DNA of 64,000 nt from JAIBJN01 sp963775395 (GTDB lineage: Bacteria > Actinomycetota > Thermoleophilia > Gaiellales > Gaiellaceae), in the NCBI GenBank assembly GCA_963775395.1, contig CAVZIX010000006.1:1-64000 (forward strand), given 5' to 3'. Made by a program: the position numbers and the translations under genes. The notes beneath the pieces are model-generated. The model saw only the letters and a program-made list of their open reading frames with translations. It searched no databases and was not told the DNA's origin. Shown here one piece after another: positions 33,817 through 42,188 of the stretch; the first letter of the stretch is position 1, and each line of letters opens with the position of its first letter.

Positions 33817-34940
33817 GCGCCGCGGACACCGTCGTCGTCGGAGCCGGCATCGCCGGCTGCGCGGCGGCGCGTCTCCTCGCACAGTCGGGCGAGAGCGTCC
33901 TCGTCGTCGACCGAGGCGGCATTGGTGCGGGCGCGTCCGGGCGGAATGGGGGGTTCCTGTTCCGCCAGCCGGCTCCCTGGATCAACGAGCTCCTCGACGA
34001 GGCGATCGCCTGGTACCGGGCGCTCGAGGACGAGGGCCCGGTACCGCTCGACCTGCGCTCGTGGCCGATGCTCGTGCTCGCCGTCGAGGAACAGGAGCTC
34101 GCGCACGCCCGCGCGTACGCGGACGTGGTCGGCGGGGAGGAGGTCGACCTCGTCGCCGACCCCTGGCTCGCAGACGACCTCGCCGGCGGCTTCCTCGTCC
34201 AGGGCGGCTGGACGCTCGACGCGATGAGCGCCACGACGGCGGCGGCGGAGGCCGCGCGCCGCGCGGGCGCGCGCTTCGCGCTTGGCTGCGAGGCGAAGCG
34301 CGTTCTCGTCGCGGGCGGGCGCGTCGAAGGCCTGGCGACTGACGACGGCGTCGTCCGGTGCGGGCGCGTCATCGTGGCCGCCGGACCTCGCGTGCGCTTC
34401 CTGCTGCGCACCGCTGGCGTCGACCTGCCGATCTCCTCGTCTCGCGGCTGGCTGCTCGAAACCGCTCGGGTCGACCCTCCGCCCCCGTACGCGATCGAGC
34501 AGGCGGCCTGGCCGGAACAGGAGCAGATGGGGCCGCTGTCGGCCGATCCGACGCTGGGCGAGGTCGCCTCCGGCGATGCTGACAGCCCGGCGCTCGTCTC
34601 GCTGCTCCTGGGCGGCCGACCCGCCGGTCATTGCCTGATCGGGACGTCGCTGGCGCGCTCGCTGCTCGAGGAGCCCGAGGCGCCTGACACCGTCCGCCGT
34701 CTCGCCGAGCGGGCCGTGCGGGTCGTTCCATGGCTCGCGGGTGTGCCCGTCGTCGCGTCCTGGTCGGGCCGGAGAGCGATGGCGCCTGACGGCCTGCCCG
34801 TCGCCGGGCCGGTCGGCGGGATCGAGGGCCTGGACGTGCTCGGCGGGCTCTCGTCGATCGGGATGATCACGGCGCCCGGCATGGCCCGGCGGCTCGTCTC
34901 CGGCGACCTCGGGCCCTTCGCGGCGGAACGCCTCGCATGA
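33813..34940 (+). CDS. FAD-dependent oxidoreductase (DAO family), 5' end abnormal
   Basis: The frame encodes a complete DAO-type flavoprotein of ~370 aa. Dinucleotide motif DTVVVGAGIAGCAAARLLAQ, then RGGIGAGASGRNGGFLFRQ, and near the C-terminus APDGLPVAGPVGGIEGL with the GLSSIGM ending. The family includes glycine and D-amino-acid oxidases. No ATG, GTG or TTG exists in this frame before the FAD motif; the first is ATG 34068, far inside the domain. The open frame continues upstream into the 71-aa gene. A rare start codon, a mutation or a sequence error must be assumed. Confidence 0.75.
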   Translation, partial: LGAADTVVVGAGIAGCAAARLLAQSGESVLVVDRGGIGAGASGRNGGFLFRQPAPWINELLDEAIAWYRALEDEGPVPLDLRSWPMLVLAVEEQELAHARAYADVVGGEEVDLVADPWLADDLAGGFLVQGGWTLDAMSATTAAAEAARRAGARFALGCEAKRVLVAGGRVEGLATDDGVVRCGRVIVAAGPRVRFLLRTAGVDLPISSSRGWLLETARVDPPPPYAIEQAAWPEQEQMGPLSADPTLGEVASGDADSPALVSLLLGGRPAGHCLIGTSLARSLLEEPEAPDTVRRLAERAVRVVPWLAGVPVVASWSGRRAMAPDGLPVAGPVGGIEGLDVLGGLSSIGMITAPGMARRLVSGDLGPFAAERLA

Positions 34941-35863
34941 TCCGGACGTTTCGCGACGAGGACGCCGATGCCGCGGTGGAGGTCCTGCGGGCGTCCGCGC
35001 GGGACTGGCTGCACTCGCCCGCCAGCCTGCTCCACCGCCTCGCCAGCCACCCGCCGCGGGCGCACCAGCGGGCCTGGGTCGCGGAGGTGGACGGGCAGGT
35101 GGTGGGCTTCGCCCGCGCGCGCCTGCGCTGGGAGGTGAGCGAGCGGAGTCTCGGCTGGCTCTGGATCGGCGTCCGGCCCGAGCACCGCGGCGAGAGCCTC
35201 GGTGGGGCGCTCTACGACCTGGCCGCGACCCATCTGCTCGCGGCGGGCGCCGAGCGCCTCGAGACCTACACCGCCGAGCCCGCCGGCCGCACCTTCCTCG
35301 AGGAGCGCGGGTTCCGGGAGCAGGGCGGCGAGCCGATCCTGCGGCTCGACCTGGCGGACGCCGACGCCTCCGAGCTCCCTGCCCTCGAGCAGGCGAAGGC
35401 CGCAGAGGGATTCCGGCTCGTCCCCCTCGCCGAGGTGCTCGACCGGCCGCGTGAGCTGCACGCCCTCTACGCGGTTGCGTCGGAGGACGTGCCGGAGGAG
35501 TCGACGGTCGACGACATCCGCTACGAGGAGTGGGTCAGCGAATGCCTCGAGGATCCCGACCTGTCCGGCGAGGTGAGCGCGGTCGTCCTCCACCAGGAGA
35601 CGCCGGTGTCCCTCGCGTTCGTCGTCTCCGACGGGGAAGGCCGGGCCGCGAACGACATGACCGGGACGTTGCCCGAGTACCGGCGCCGCGGGCTCGCGCG
35701 GCTCGTCAAGCTCGCCACGATCCGCTGGGCCGCGGCGAACGGTCTCGAGTGGATCCTGACGTCCAACGCCGAGGCCAATGCAGCGATGCGCGCGCTCAAC
35801 GAGAGCCTGGGCTATCGCTCCGCCGGGACGCAGGCGTTCTACGTCCGAGACGCACTAAGCTAA
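34937..35863 (+). CDS. tandem GNAT N-acetyltransferase
   Basis: 308 aa with two GNAT domains. First: residues ~1-135, acetyl-CoA loop VRPEHRGESLGGALYDLA. Second: ~150-305, loop TLPEYRRRGLARLVKLATIRWA and TSNAEANAAMRALNESLGY. The acceptor is unknown. ATG overlaps the oxidoreductase stop (ATGA). Confidence 0.88.
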   Translation: MIRTFRDEDADAAVEVLRASARDWLHSPASLLHRLASHPPRAHQRAWVAEVDGQVVGFARARLRWEVSERSLGWLWIGVRPEHRGESLGGALYDLAATHLLAAGAERLETYTAEPAGRTFLEERGFREQGGEPILRLDLADADASELPALEQAKAAEGFRLVPLAEVLDRPRELHALYAVASEDVPEESTVDDIRYEEWVSECLEDPDLSGEVSAVVLHQETPVSLAFVVSDGEGRAANDMTGTLPEYRRRGLARLVKLATIRWAAANGLEWILTSNAEANAAMRALNESLGYRSAGTQAFYVRDALS

Positions 35864-35868
35864 TCGGG

Positions 35869-36246
35869 ATGGATCCACTGACCGAGCCAATCGAGGGCGC
35901 CGACCTCCGCGAGGTCGCCGGCGTCAAGGTCGAGATCGTCAAGGTCGGGAACGGCCGGGTGAAGCGCGCCGTGTACCCGCCCGGGTTCCGGTGGTCGACC
36001 GACATGCGGCCGACCGTGCGAACCGAACGCTGCATGCACGCGCACATCGGCTTCCTCGCCCGCGGCCACATCCAGGGTGAGTACGCGGACGGCTGCACCT
36101 TCGACTACGTCGCACCGCAGGTCGTGGCGATCGATCCCGGACACGACGCCTGGGTCGTGGGCGACGAAGAGGCCGTGCTCGTCCAGTTCGACTCCGAAGA
36201 GGGAACGGCCCGCCGCTTCGGCCTCCCCGCGGAGCACTCGCACTAA
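35869..36246 (+). CDS. cupin-like small protein
   Basis: 125 aa. Beta-rich with cupin-like spacing: YPPGFRWSTDM, HAHIGFLARGHIQGEY, and DPGHDAWVVGDEEAV. His residues CMHAHIGF and DPGHDAW could bind metal. The family is not firmly identified. Confidence 0.7.
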   Translation: MDPLTEPIEGADLREVAGVKVEIVKVGNGRVKRAVYPPGFRWSTDMRPTVRTERCMHAHIGFLARGHIQGEYADGCTFDYVAPQVVAIDPGHDAWVVGDEEAVLVQFDSEEGTARRFGLPAEHSH

Positions 36247-36258
36247 CGTTCCCAGCGG

Positions 36259-36858
36259 ATGTTCGAGTCGCTGACCGAGTACGTCTCGGGGTCGCCGTGG
36301 ACCTACGCGTTCCTGTTCGTCATCGCGGCCCTCGACGTGATCATCCCGCTCGTCCCGAGCGAGACCTCGGTGATCCTCGCGGGCGTGCTCGCCTCGACGG
36401 GGGATCTCAACCTCGTCCTCGTCATCCTCTTCGCCGCCGCAGGCGCGATCGTCGGGGACAACACCGCGTACTGGATCGGGAGGAAGACCGGGCACCGGAT
36501 CGTCGACCGCTGGTTCAAGGGCGAGCGGCGCAAACAGGTTGACTGGGCGCACAAACAGGTGGAGGAACGCGGCGGGTACCTGATCGTGATCGGGCGCTTC
36601 ATCCCCGGTGGCCGGACGGCCGTCACGCTCTCGTGTGGGATGCTCGAGATGCCATGGCGGCGCTTCATCGCCTTCGACGTCGCGGCCGGCCTCGTCTGGG
36701 CCACGTACGCGGCCATGCTCGGCTACGTCGGCGGCCGCACGTTCGAGGAGAACCCGTTCAAGGGCTTCCTCCTCGCGTTCGTCGTCGCGCTCGGGATCGC
36801 CGGCGTGATCGAGGCCTACCGTTGGTTCAAGAGGCGCCGTGTCGTCGCTGACAGCTGA
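36259..36858 (+). CDS. DedA-family membrane protein
   Basis: 199 aa SNARE-associated/DedA fold: re-entrant IPLVPSETSVILAG with conserved E, GAIVGDNTAYWIGRKTG, and the FIPGGRTAVTLSCGMLEMPWRRF signature. About five hydrophobic segments. Members flip lipids such as undecaprenyl phosphate or phosphatidylethanolamine. Confidence 0.92.
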   Translation: MFESLTEYVSGSPWTYAFLFVIAALDVIIPLVPSETSVILAGVLASTGDLNLVLVILFAAAGAIVGDNTAYWIGRKTGHRIVDRWFKGERRKQVDWAHKQVEERGGYLIVIGRFIPGGRTAVTLSCGMLEMPWRRFIAFDVAAGLVWATYAAMLGYVGGRTFEENPFKGFLLAFVVALGIAGVIEAYRWFKRRRVVADS

Positions 36859-38029
36859 TCTCGAGGCTGCCGCGCGAATCGGCGGCGACGAGCGCGGGGG
36901 CGTCACGCGGTTCGCCTGGTCGCCCGAGCTCGCACAGGCGAATGCCTGGCTCATGCAGCAGCTCGCCGAGCTGGGCCTCGAGACCGAGCTCGATCCCGCC
37001 GGGAACGTGATCGGCCGCTGGACGGCGGGGGAGGGGAAGGCCGTCGCGCTCGGCTCTCACCTCGACACCGTCCCCGCCGGCGGCCGCTACGACGGGGCGC
37101 TCGGGGTTCTGGCTGCGCTGGACGTCGTGCGCCGCCTGAAGGCCGACGGCGTCGAGCCTCGGCGCCCGCTCTGGGTCATCTCCTTCAACGACGAGGAGGG
37201 CGGCCGCTTCCAGACCGGGATGCTCGGCAGCCGTGCATTCTGCGGGGACTGCGACCTGGAGGACTGGGAGCGCCGGGGCGTCGCGGACGCGATGGCCGAG
37301 GCCGGCTTCGACTTCGGGCGGCTGGGCGAGGCGGCGCGGGTCGACGAGCTCGGCGCCTACCTGGAGCTGCACATCGAGCAGGGGCCCGTGCTGGAGCGCA
37401 ATGCCGTCGATCTCGGTGTCGTCACGGCCGTCACCGGGATGCTCGGCTTCCGTGCGCGCTTCAGCGGCGAGGCCAACCACGCCGGCACGACTCCCATGGA
37501 GCTGCGCCGCGACGCGCTCGTGGGCGGGGCGCGCGTGGTGCTGGCGCTCCGCGAGGTGGCACGTGGCCGCGACGACATGACCGCGAACGTCGGCGTCATC
37601 ACAGTTGAGCCAGGCGGGTTCAACGTCGTCCCGGGTGTGTCCGAGCTGACGATCGACGTCCGCTCGCCGACAGCTGAAGGTTTCGCGTGGCTGGAGCCGT
37701 TCGTCCGCAAGACGTTGAAGCGGATCGCCGCGGAGGAAAAGCTCGGCCTCGAGGTGAGGGAGACCCACCGCAAGCTGCCGGTTACGCTCGATCCCGCGCT
37801 CCAGGACGCGCTGGAGCAGGCTGCAGAGGCGGAGGGAGCGACGACGCTCAGGATGCCCAGCGGCGCCGGCCACGACGCGATGGTGCTCGCCCATCACGTG
37901 CCGGCGGCCATGCTCTTCGTCCCGAGCCGCGGCGGCCTGAGCCACACGCCCGACGAGTTCACGCCGCCGGAGCAGTGCGAGCTGGGCGCCAGGGTGCTCG
38001 CCCGCGCCGTCCGGCAGCTCGTGGCGTAG
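36839..38029 (+). CDS. M20-family Zn amidohydrolase (allantoate/N-carbamoyl-amino-acid type)
   Basis: 396 aa. Metal ligands visible in GSHLDTVPAGGRYDGALGV, SFNDEEGGRF, LHIEQGPVLE and GLSHTPDE. A dimerisation domain sits between ~210 and 325 (ANHAGTTPMELRRDAL). Cleaves allantoate, ureidoglycolate or N-carbamoyl-amino acids; which one is not resolved. GTG start 20 bp inside dedA. Confidence 0.9.
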   Translation: MSSLTADLEAAARIGGDERGGVTRFAWSPELAQANAWLMQQLAELGLETELDPAGNVIGRWTAGEGKAVALGSHLDTVPAGGRYDGALGVLAALDVVRRLKADGVEPRRPLWVISFNDEEGGRFQTGMLGSRAFCGDCDLEDWERRGVADAMAEAGFDFGRLGEAARVDELGAYLELHIEQGPVLERNAVDLGVVTAVTGMLGFRARFSGEANHAGTTPMELRRDALVGGARVVLALREVARGRDDMTANVGVITVEPGGFNVVPGVSELTIDVRSPTAEGFAWLEPFVRKTLKRIAAEEKLGLEVRETHRKLPVTLDPALQDALEQAAEAEGATTLRMPSGAGHDAMVLAHHVPAAMLFVPSRGGLSHTPDEFTPPEQCELGARVLARAVRQLVA

Positions 38030-38031
38030 CA

Positions 38032-38766
38032 GTGCACGTCGAGCGGCTCGGCGACGGCCCGCCCGTCCTGCTCGTCCACGGGAGCGTGACCGGCGCGCGG
38101 CTCACCTGGCGCGAGCAGCTCCCGCTTGCCGAACGCTGGACGCTCCTGCTCATCGACCGGCCGGGATTCGGAGCGAGCCCGCCGCTCGCGCGCTCCGACT
38201 TCGAGCCCGAGGCGAAGCTCCTGGCCGAGCTCCTCGATGAGCCCAGGCACGTCGTCGCCCACTCGTACGGCGGCGTCATCGCGCTGCTCGCGGCGGCGAA
38301 ACGGCCGGAGGCGGTTCGGTCACTCACCGTCGTCGAGCCGCCTGCCTTCGGCGTCGCCCGCGGGCATCCCGCGGTGGAGGACTTCGTCGCACGCGCGACA
38401 GAGCTCTGGACGAACGGGCCCGACGAGCCGGCCGCGTTCCTGCAGCGCTTCTTCGGCCTCGTCGGCAGCCGGCCGGTTCCTGGTCGCCTCAAGCCCGAGC
38501 TGGAGCAGGGCGCGCGGCTCCTGATGCGCGAGCGGTATCCGTGGGAGGCGCAGATCCCGCTCGACGAGCTCGCGGCGGCGGCGTTCGCGAAGCTCGCCGT
38601 CTCAGGCGCGCACGACGAGGCGTTCGAGGCCGTCTGCGACGTCCTCGAGAAGCGGATCGGCGCCGGGCGTGTGGTGCTCGCCGGCCAGGGTCACGGAGTC
38701 CAGCGGACCGGAGCGCCGTTCAACGAGCGGCTGGAGCGGTTCCTGGCGGCTGCCGAGGCCGGCTAG
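38032..38766 (+). CDS. alpha/beta hydrolase
   Basis: 244 aa. Oxyanion region PVLLVHGSVTG, nucleophile elbow AHSYGGVIAL (Ser), catalytic His in GQGHGVQRTG near the C-terminus. Substrate unknown. GTG start two bases after the M20 stop, so probably the same operon. Confidence 0.85.
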   Translation: MHVERLGDGPPVLLVHGSVTGARLTWREQLPLAERWTLLLIDRPGFGASPPLARSDFEPEAKLLAELLDEPRHVVAHSYGGVIALLAAAKRPEAVRSLTVVEPPAFGVARGHPAVEDFVARATELWTNGPDEPAAFLQRFFGLVGSRPVPGRLKPELEQGARLLMRERYPWEAQIPLDELAAAAFAKLAVSGAHDEAFEAVCDVLEKRIGAGRVVLAGQGHGVQRTGAPFNERLERFLAAAEAG

Positions 38767-38933
38767 CGGCCGCAGCGGCACACGGGCTCGCCCAGGTGGC
38801 GCCGCTCGAGCTTGCGGTTGCAGCTGCCGCACGTCGGCGGCAGAACACGCGCGAAGACGAGGACCGCACGGGCCACGACGGCCCAGGCGAGGAACATGAG
38901 GAGTGCGAACTGGAGGGGGACTTCCCAGGGCAT
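38763..38933 (-). CDS. 56-aa membrane microprotein with C-terminal zinc ribbon
   Basis: From ATG 38933: one TM helix (residues ~7-28, LQFALLMFLAWAVVARAVLV), then CGSCNRKLERRHLGEPVCRC with a C-x2-C...C-x-C pattern typical of a small metal knuckle. Stops share CTAG with the convergent hydrolase gene. No named family. Confidence 0.6.
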   Translation of the reverse strand: MPWEVPLQFALLMFLAWAVVARAVLVFARVLPPTCGSCNRKLERRHLGEPVCRCGR

Positions 38934-38978
38934 GGCTCCTCTATCGGACGCGGCCCCTCTCTGCCTTAGACCCCGGTC

Positions 38979-38984
38979 TACAAT
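38979..38984 (+). promoter_or_regulatory. -10 element TACAAT
   Basis: TACAAT overlaps the ATG 38983 and lies seven bases before an in-frame GTG at 38992. This suggests the GTG is the real, leaderless start of the following gene. Confidence 0.5.
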
Positions 38985-39234
38985 GGGTGACGTGGGCTGG
39001 ATCGCGATCGGGCTCCTCGCCGCCGCCGTCCTCGTGGTCATCGGGGCGGAGTGGCCGCGGCTGTCCGAGCGCGTCGGCGCCGACGCCTGGGCCCACCGCT
39101 CACGCCGGCGGCGCAAGGAGAAGCTGACGCTCATCCGCGGCGACGAGGAGGACGACGAGTTCGTCAAGAGCGTCGAGCAGGACCTCGCCGACCTCCCGGT
39201 CTGGGACGAGCACGAAGACCGCCCGCGCCGCTAG
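38983..39234 (+). CDS. small membrane-anchored protein (80-83 aa)
   Basis: One N-terminal TM helix (GWIAIGLLAAAVLVVIGAEW), then a basic segment (HRSRRRRKEKL) and an acidic tail (RGDEEDDEFVKSVEQDLADL). The start is either ATG 38983 or, by the promoter, GTG 38992. Unknown function; just upstream of tRNA-Leu. Confidence 0.65.
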   Translation: MGDVGWIAIGLLAAAVLVVIGAEWPRLSERVGADAWAHRSRRRRKEKLTLIRGDEEDDEFVKSVEQDLADLPVWDEHEDRPRR

Positions 39235-39259
39235 CCGCGGGCTAGACTTGGCGTTCCGC

Positions 39260-39343
39260 GCGGATGTGGCGGAATTGGTAGACGCGCACGGTTCAGGTCC
39301 GTGTGGGCGAAAGCCCGTGGAGGTTCAAGTCCTCTCATCCGCA
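39260..39343 (+). tRNA. tRNA-Leu(CAG)
   Basis: 84 nt. Acceptor GCGGATG pairs with CATCCGC; D-loop AATTGGTAGACGC; anticodon loop TTCAGGT with CAG; the long class II variable arm GGGCGAAAGCCC; T-loop GGTTCAAGTCC. CCA is not encoded. Confidence 0.95.
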
Positions 39344-39351
39344 CTCTCGAG

Positions 39352-39510
39352 ATGACCGGCCGGCAGTATCTGCTCCGCGGCGAGGTTGTCCGCGTTCTCA
39401 CGCGGTGGGGACCGGGCGGCGGCCCGCGGAACGTCCTCATCGAGCTTCCCGACGGCCGTCGCATCGTGCGCCCGTTCCGCGGCCTGCGACGCCTGCCCTT
39501 GGAGGCTTGA
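39352..39510 (+). CDS. small basic protein (52 aa)
   Basis: ATG at 39352, just after the tRNA: MTGRQYLLRGEVVRVLTRW then GPGGGPRNVLIELPDGRRIV, ending LRRLPLEA. Looks like a small beta-barrel (SH3/PRC-like). Unknown; could be part of an insertion next to the tRNA. Confidence 0.55.
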   Translation: MTGRQYLLRGEVVRVLTRWGPGGGPRNVLIELPDGRRIVRPFRGLRRLPLEA

Positions 39511-39557
39511 CCCTTGTAGCGGATCGTGCAAGCCTTGCGCACCCCCGTAAGCGGCCC

Positions 39558-40710
39558 ATGACAGATCGAACTCCGAGCGACGCAGTCGGCTGCCTCCTCG
39601 ACGACAGTGTGAAGCCTGCCACCTTCACGAAGAAGCAGCTCGCCAAGGTGCGGTCTGCGGTGACTCGAGCAGCGCTCAAGCCCGTGGTGCCGGCGGGTCC
39701 CGACGCGGCGACCGTCTCCGCGGTGGCGGATGGGAGCGTCGCGCCCCCCGTGGCGACGTTCAAGGTCATCACGAAGATCCGTAGCGCGAACTTCGGGCCG
39801 AACGACATGAAGGGCCCGTTCGGGATCGTGCTGCACCACACGGGCGGATCGCTTCGAGGGCGATCTCGCGACGCTGACGAAGTCGGGCACGAAGGTCTCT
39901 GCCAACGACTACATCGACAAGCAGGGAAGGATCTTCGAGCTCAACGAGTTCCCGAAGCGGGCGTGGCATGCCGGGAAAGCCGACCTCCACGGGATCACCG
40001 ACTGGAACACGCACGGCTGGGGGATCGAGATCGAGAATCTCGGCAAGGGCGGGGATCCGTATCCGCGCCGCCAGATCGACGCAATCGTCTGGCGGTGCCG
40101 CGAGCGCAGGAAGTTCCTCGGCATTACCTCGAAGAAGATGTTGATTCGGCATCGGGACGTCTGCATGCCGAGGACCCGCAAGTCAGACACGTCGAACAAC
40201 TTCCCGCTCGAGGAAGTCCGCCGGCGGGTCTTCGCGCGCACCGACCCGACTGATCTAGGCCTAGCCGGAGGGGAGCTGACGATGGAGAAGTACAACGTTG
40301 CCGGGCTGGGCGTGTTCCCCGGCCACATCGCCGCAGTCTTCGCGGCCACGCTGCGCGCGGAAGGCGTCCGGGCCATGGCGATCCATAGCCGAGAGAACGT
40401 TCACACCGCAGCCGCAAACGCTGCGGTCGCCAAGTTCCGAAAAGGCCCGCGTCTCGTGGTGATCGGAGGCGCCGCGGCCGTGGCCGTGCGCAAGACGGGT
40501 CAGAAGCTGGGAGCCGAGAACAAGAGCGACCTCTTCGGTGCCGTCGGAGTCGGCGACAGCCCCGACGCCCGCCTGGCGGACACGGTCGCCAAGGCCGAGG
40601 AGCTCCTCGCGCAGATCTGCCGCGTGGAGAAGAAGAACCCCAGGCGCGCGCGGAAGCGCTTCTCCGAGACCCTGGCGGCTCTCGACAAGGCCTTCGTGAG
40701 CAGGGTGTAG
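39558..40710 (+). pseudogene. N-acetylmuramoyl-L-alanine amidase, frameshifted
   Basis: Frame 1 from ATG 39558 runs through FGIVLHHTGG (first Zn His). After about 39845 homology continues in the +1 frame: FEGDLATLTKSG, FELNEFPKRAWHAGKADLHG (second His), IRHRDVCMPRTRKSD (third His), FPLEEVRRRV. An Amidase_2 (PGRP-like) enzyme cleaving peptidoglycan is clear. A ~145-aa C-terminal domain (VAGLGVFPGHIAAVFAATLR to ALDKAFVSRV) may bind cell wall. One extra base near 39841-39860 explains the shift. Endolysin-like and next to tRNA-Leu; either a decayed gene or a sequence error. Confidence 0.8.
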
Positions 40711-40715
40711 GCCAG

Positions 40716-41624
40716 CTAAGCCGGACGCTTTTGAAGCCGGGCGTACACGCCCGAAGCCTTCGCGTAGGGCAGCAACGCAGGGTCGTAGTAGACGAGCTCC
40801 ATCCGGTCAAGCGCATCCTTGCGGAGGGTCGGGCCCTTGCCGCCCCTGGGCAGGATGAAGTCGGCCTCGAAGAGCTCGCCGAACCGTGCCTCCCAGACGG
40901 CCACCATGTCGCCGCGCGAGGCCTCTCCGCGGGTGTAGCCGCCCTTCTGGTCGACCAGCACGAAACGAAAGACGAGGTAGATCCCCGAGGTGCCCGGGCC
41001 GCCGATCGGGCGGGCGGTCTCGAGCGCCGTCTTGACGATCATCTCCGGGAGCCCGTGCTGGAGCGGGAGCAGGTCAGGGTGCTGTCGAGGGCTGTTCTGC
41101 ACGTACAGCGTGGGCCCCGCCTTGACCACGCCGCTGGCCAGGACGCCGGCCAGCAGGCCGCTCAGGTGCTCGAGCCCCACGAGCTCGACGAGGTTCGGCG
41201 ACCCGGACTCGCGCATCTGCTCGTCGATCACATCGAGCTTCCGATAGGCAGCGTCGATCGCCTTGCGGACGATGTGGCCGGAGAGCCACGTCGTCTCCGT
41301 CAGGCGCTCGGACTCGACGATGCAGTCGGCCTTCGCGTAGCGCCGCGGCGGGGCGTGCACGAGCTCGACCTCGGGCACGAAGCCGCCGTTGGCGTCCTGC
41401 TCGGCTTCGGCGACCAGGTCGGAGAGGCTCATGCCGAGCGCCTCGGCCAGGTTCGCCGCGGCCGCGAGCGTGGGCTGCCTGGCGTTCCGCTCGACGAGCC
41501 CGATGTAGGTCTCGTGGACGCCGGCCCGCTCGGCGAGCTCGTCGGTCGTCAGTCCCTCGCGGCGACGAACGTCGGCGACGAGGCGTGCGACGATTTCGCT
41601 GATGTCAAAGCCGTGTTGCGACAT
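40716..41624 (-). CDS. XRE-family HTH protein with unrecognised C-terminal domain
   Basis: 302 aa. N-terminal Xre HTH, residues ~10-70 (LTTDELAERAGVHETYIGLV). The ~230-residue remainder matches nothing I know. Conserved-looking parts are LVELVGLEHLSGLLAGVLAS, SPRQHPDLLPLQHGLPEMIV and YLVFRFVLVDQKGGYTRGE, and a final segment RMELVYYDPALLPYAK. Charged pairs around DMVAVWEARFGELFEADF could suit a nuclease, but this is only a guess. It lies tail-to-tail with the amidase. Confidence 0.75.
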   Translation of the reverse strand: MSQHGFDISEIVARLVADVRRREGLTTDELAERAGVHETYIGLVERNARQPTLAAAANLAEALGMSLSDLVAEAEQDANGGFVPEVELVHAPPRRYAKADCIVESERLTETTWLSGHIVRKAIDAAYRKLDVIDEQMRESGSPNLVELVGLEHLSGLLAGVLASGVVKAGPTLYVQNSPRQHPDLLPLQHGLPEMIVKTALETARPIGGPGTSGIYLVFRFVLVDQKGGYTRGEASRGDMVAVWEARFGELFEADFILPRGGKGPTLRKDALDRMELVYYDPALLPYAKASGVYARLQKRPA

Positions 41625-41682
41625 CGGGCTCGGGCCACGATAGCCCAGGCCGCTGTGGCGGGCCAAAGGACCTTTCGGTTTC

Positions 41683-42039
41683 TTAATAGTTGCGTGCGGG
41701 TGTCGGCCGAGCGGGTGTCCGGTACGGGCTGCTCCACGAGCGCGTGACGTCGTAGCCCCACACCCGGGTCATGTCCCCGGGCCTGATCGGGGTGGGAGCG
41801 TGGACGTAGCTCCAAACCGTCTCGCGCGCCGACCCGGCGACACGGACGATCTCGAGCGCGCCGACAATGCCTTCGCGCCGTGGGTCACGGCGCTCGAGGT
41901 AGTCGAACGCAAAGTCCACAGCTGCTCCGAAGTCCGACGTCTCGAAACGCCGTCCCAGATCGAGGGCGGGCTCTCCGCCAAGGAGCTCGTGAACCTCGTA
42001 TCGGTTGTGCTCTGCCGCATGGCTTGCGGTCAAGGCCAT
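41683..42039 (-). CDS. hypothetical protein (118 aa)
   Basis: ATG 42039 with AAAGGAG at a good distance. Soluble, with RYEVHELLGGEPALDLGRRF, FGAAVDFAFDYLERRDPRRE and a strand-rich middle (GALEIVRVAGSARETVWSYV). Not recognised. Probably upstream of, and on the same strand as, the HTH protein. Confidence 0.65.
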   Translation of the reverse strand: MALTASHAAEHNRYEVHELLGGEPALDLGRRFETSDFGAAVDFAFDYLERRDPRREGIVGALEIVRVAGSARETVWSYVHAPTPIRPGDMTRVWGYDVTRSWSSPYRTPARPTPARNY

Positions 42040-42188
42040 GCTGCGACTCCTTTCCACCTCCGACAGTACGTGAGGGCCGTCGTCCATACAATCCCTCGAA
42101 CGGGGACGAGCGCCAGGGCGCTGTCTTCACCCATGCGGCATGTCGGGCATACCCCGATCGTGGGTTGAGGCCGTCCCCTCTGTGGCCG

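Noticed and set aside
39260..41624. Integrative element with attL/attR at tRNA-Leu
   Set aside because: No repeat of the tRNA 3' end and no integrase gene seen nearby; only the gene content is suggestive.
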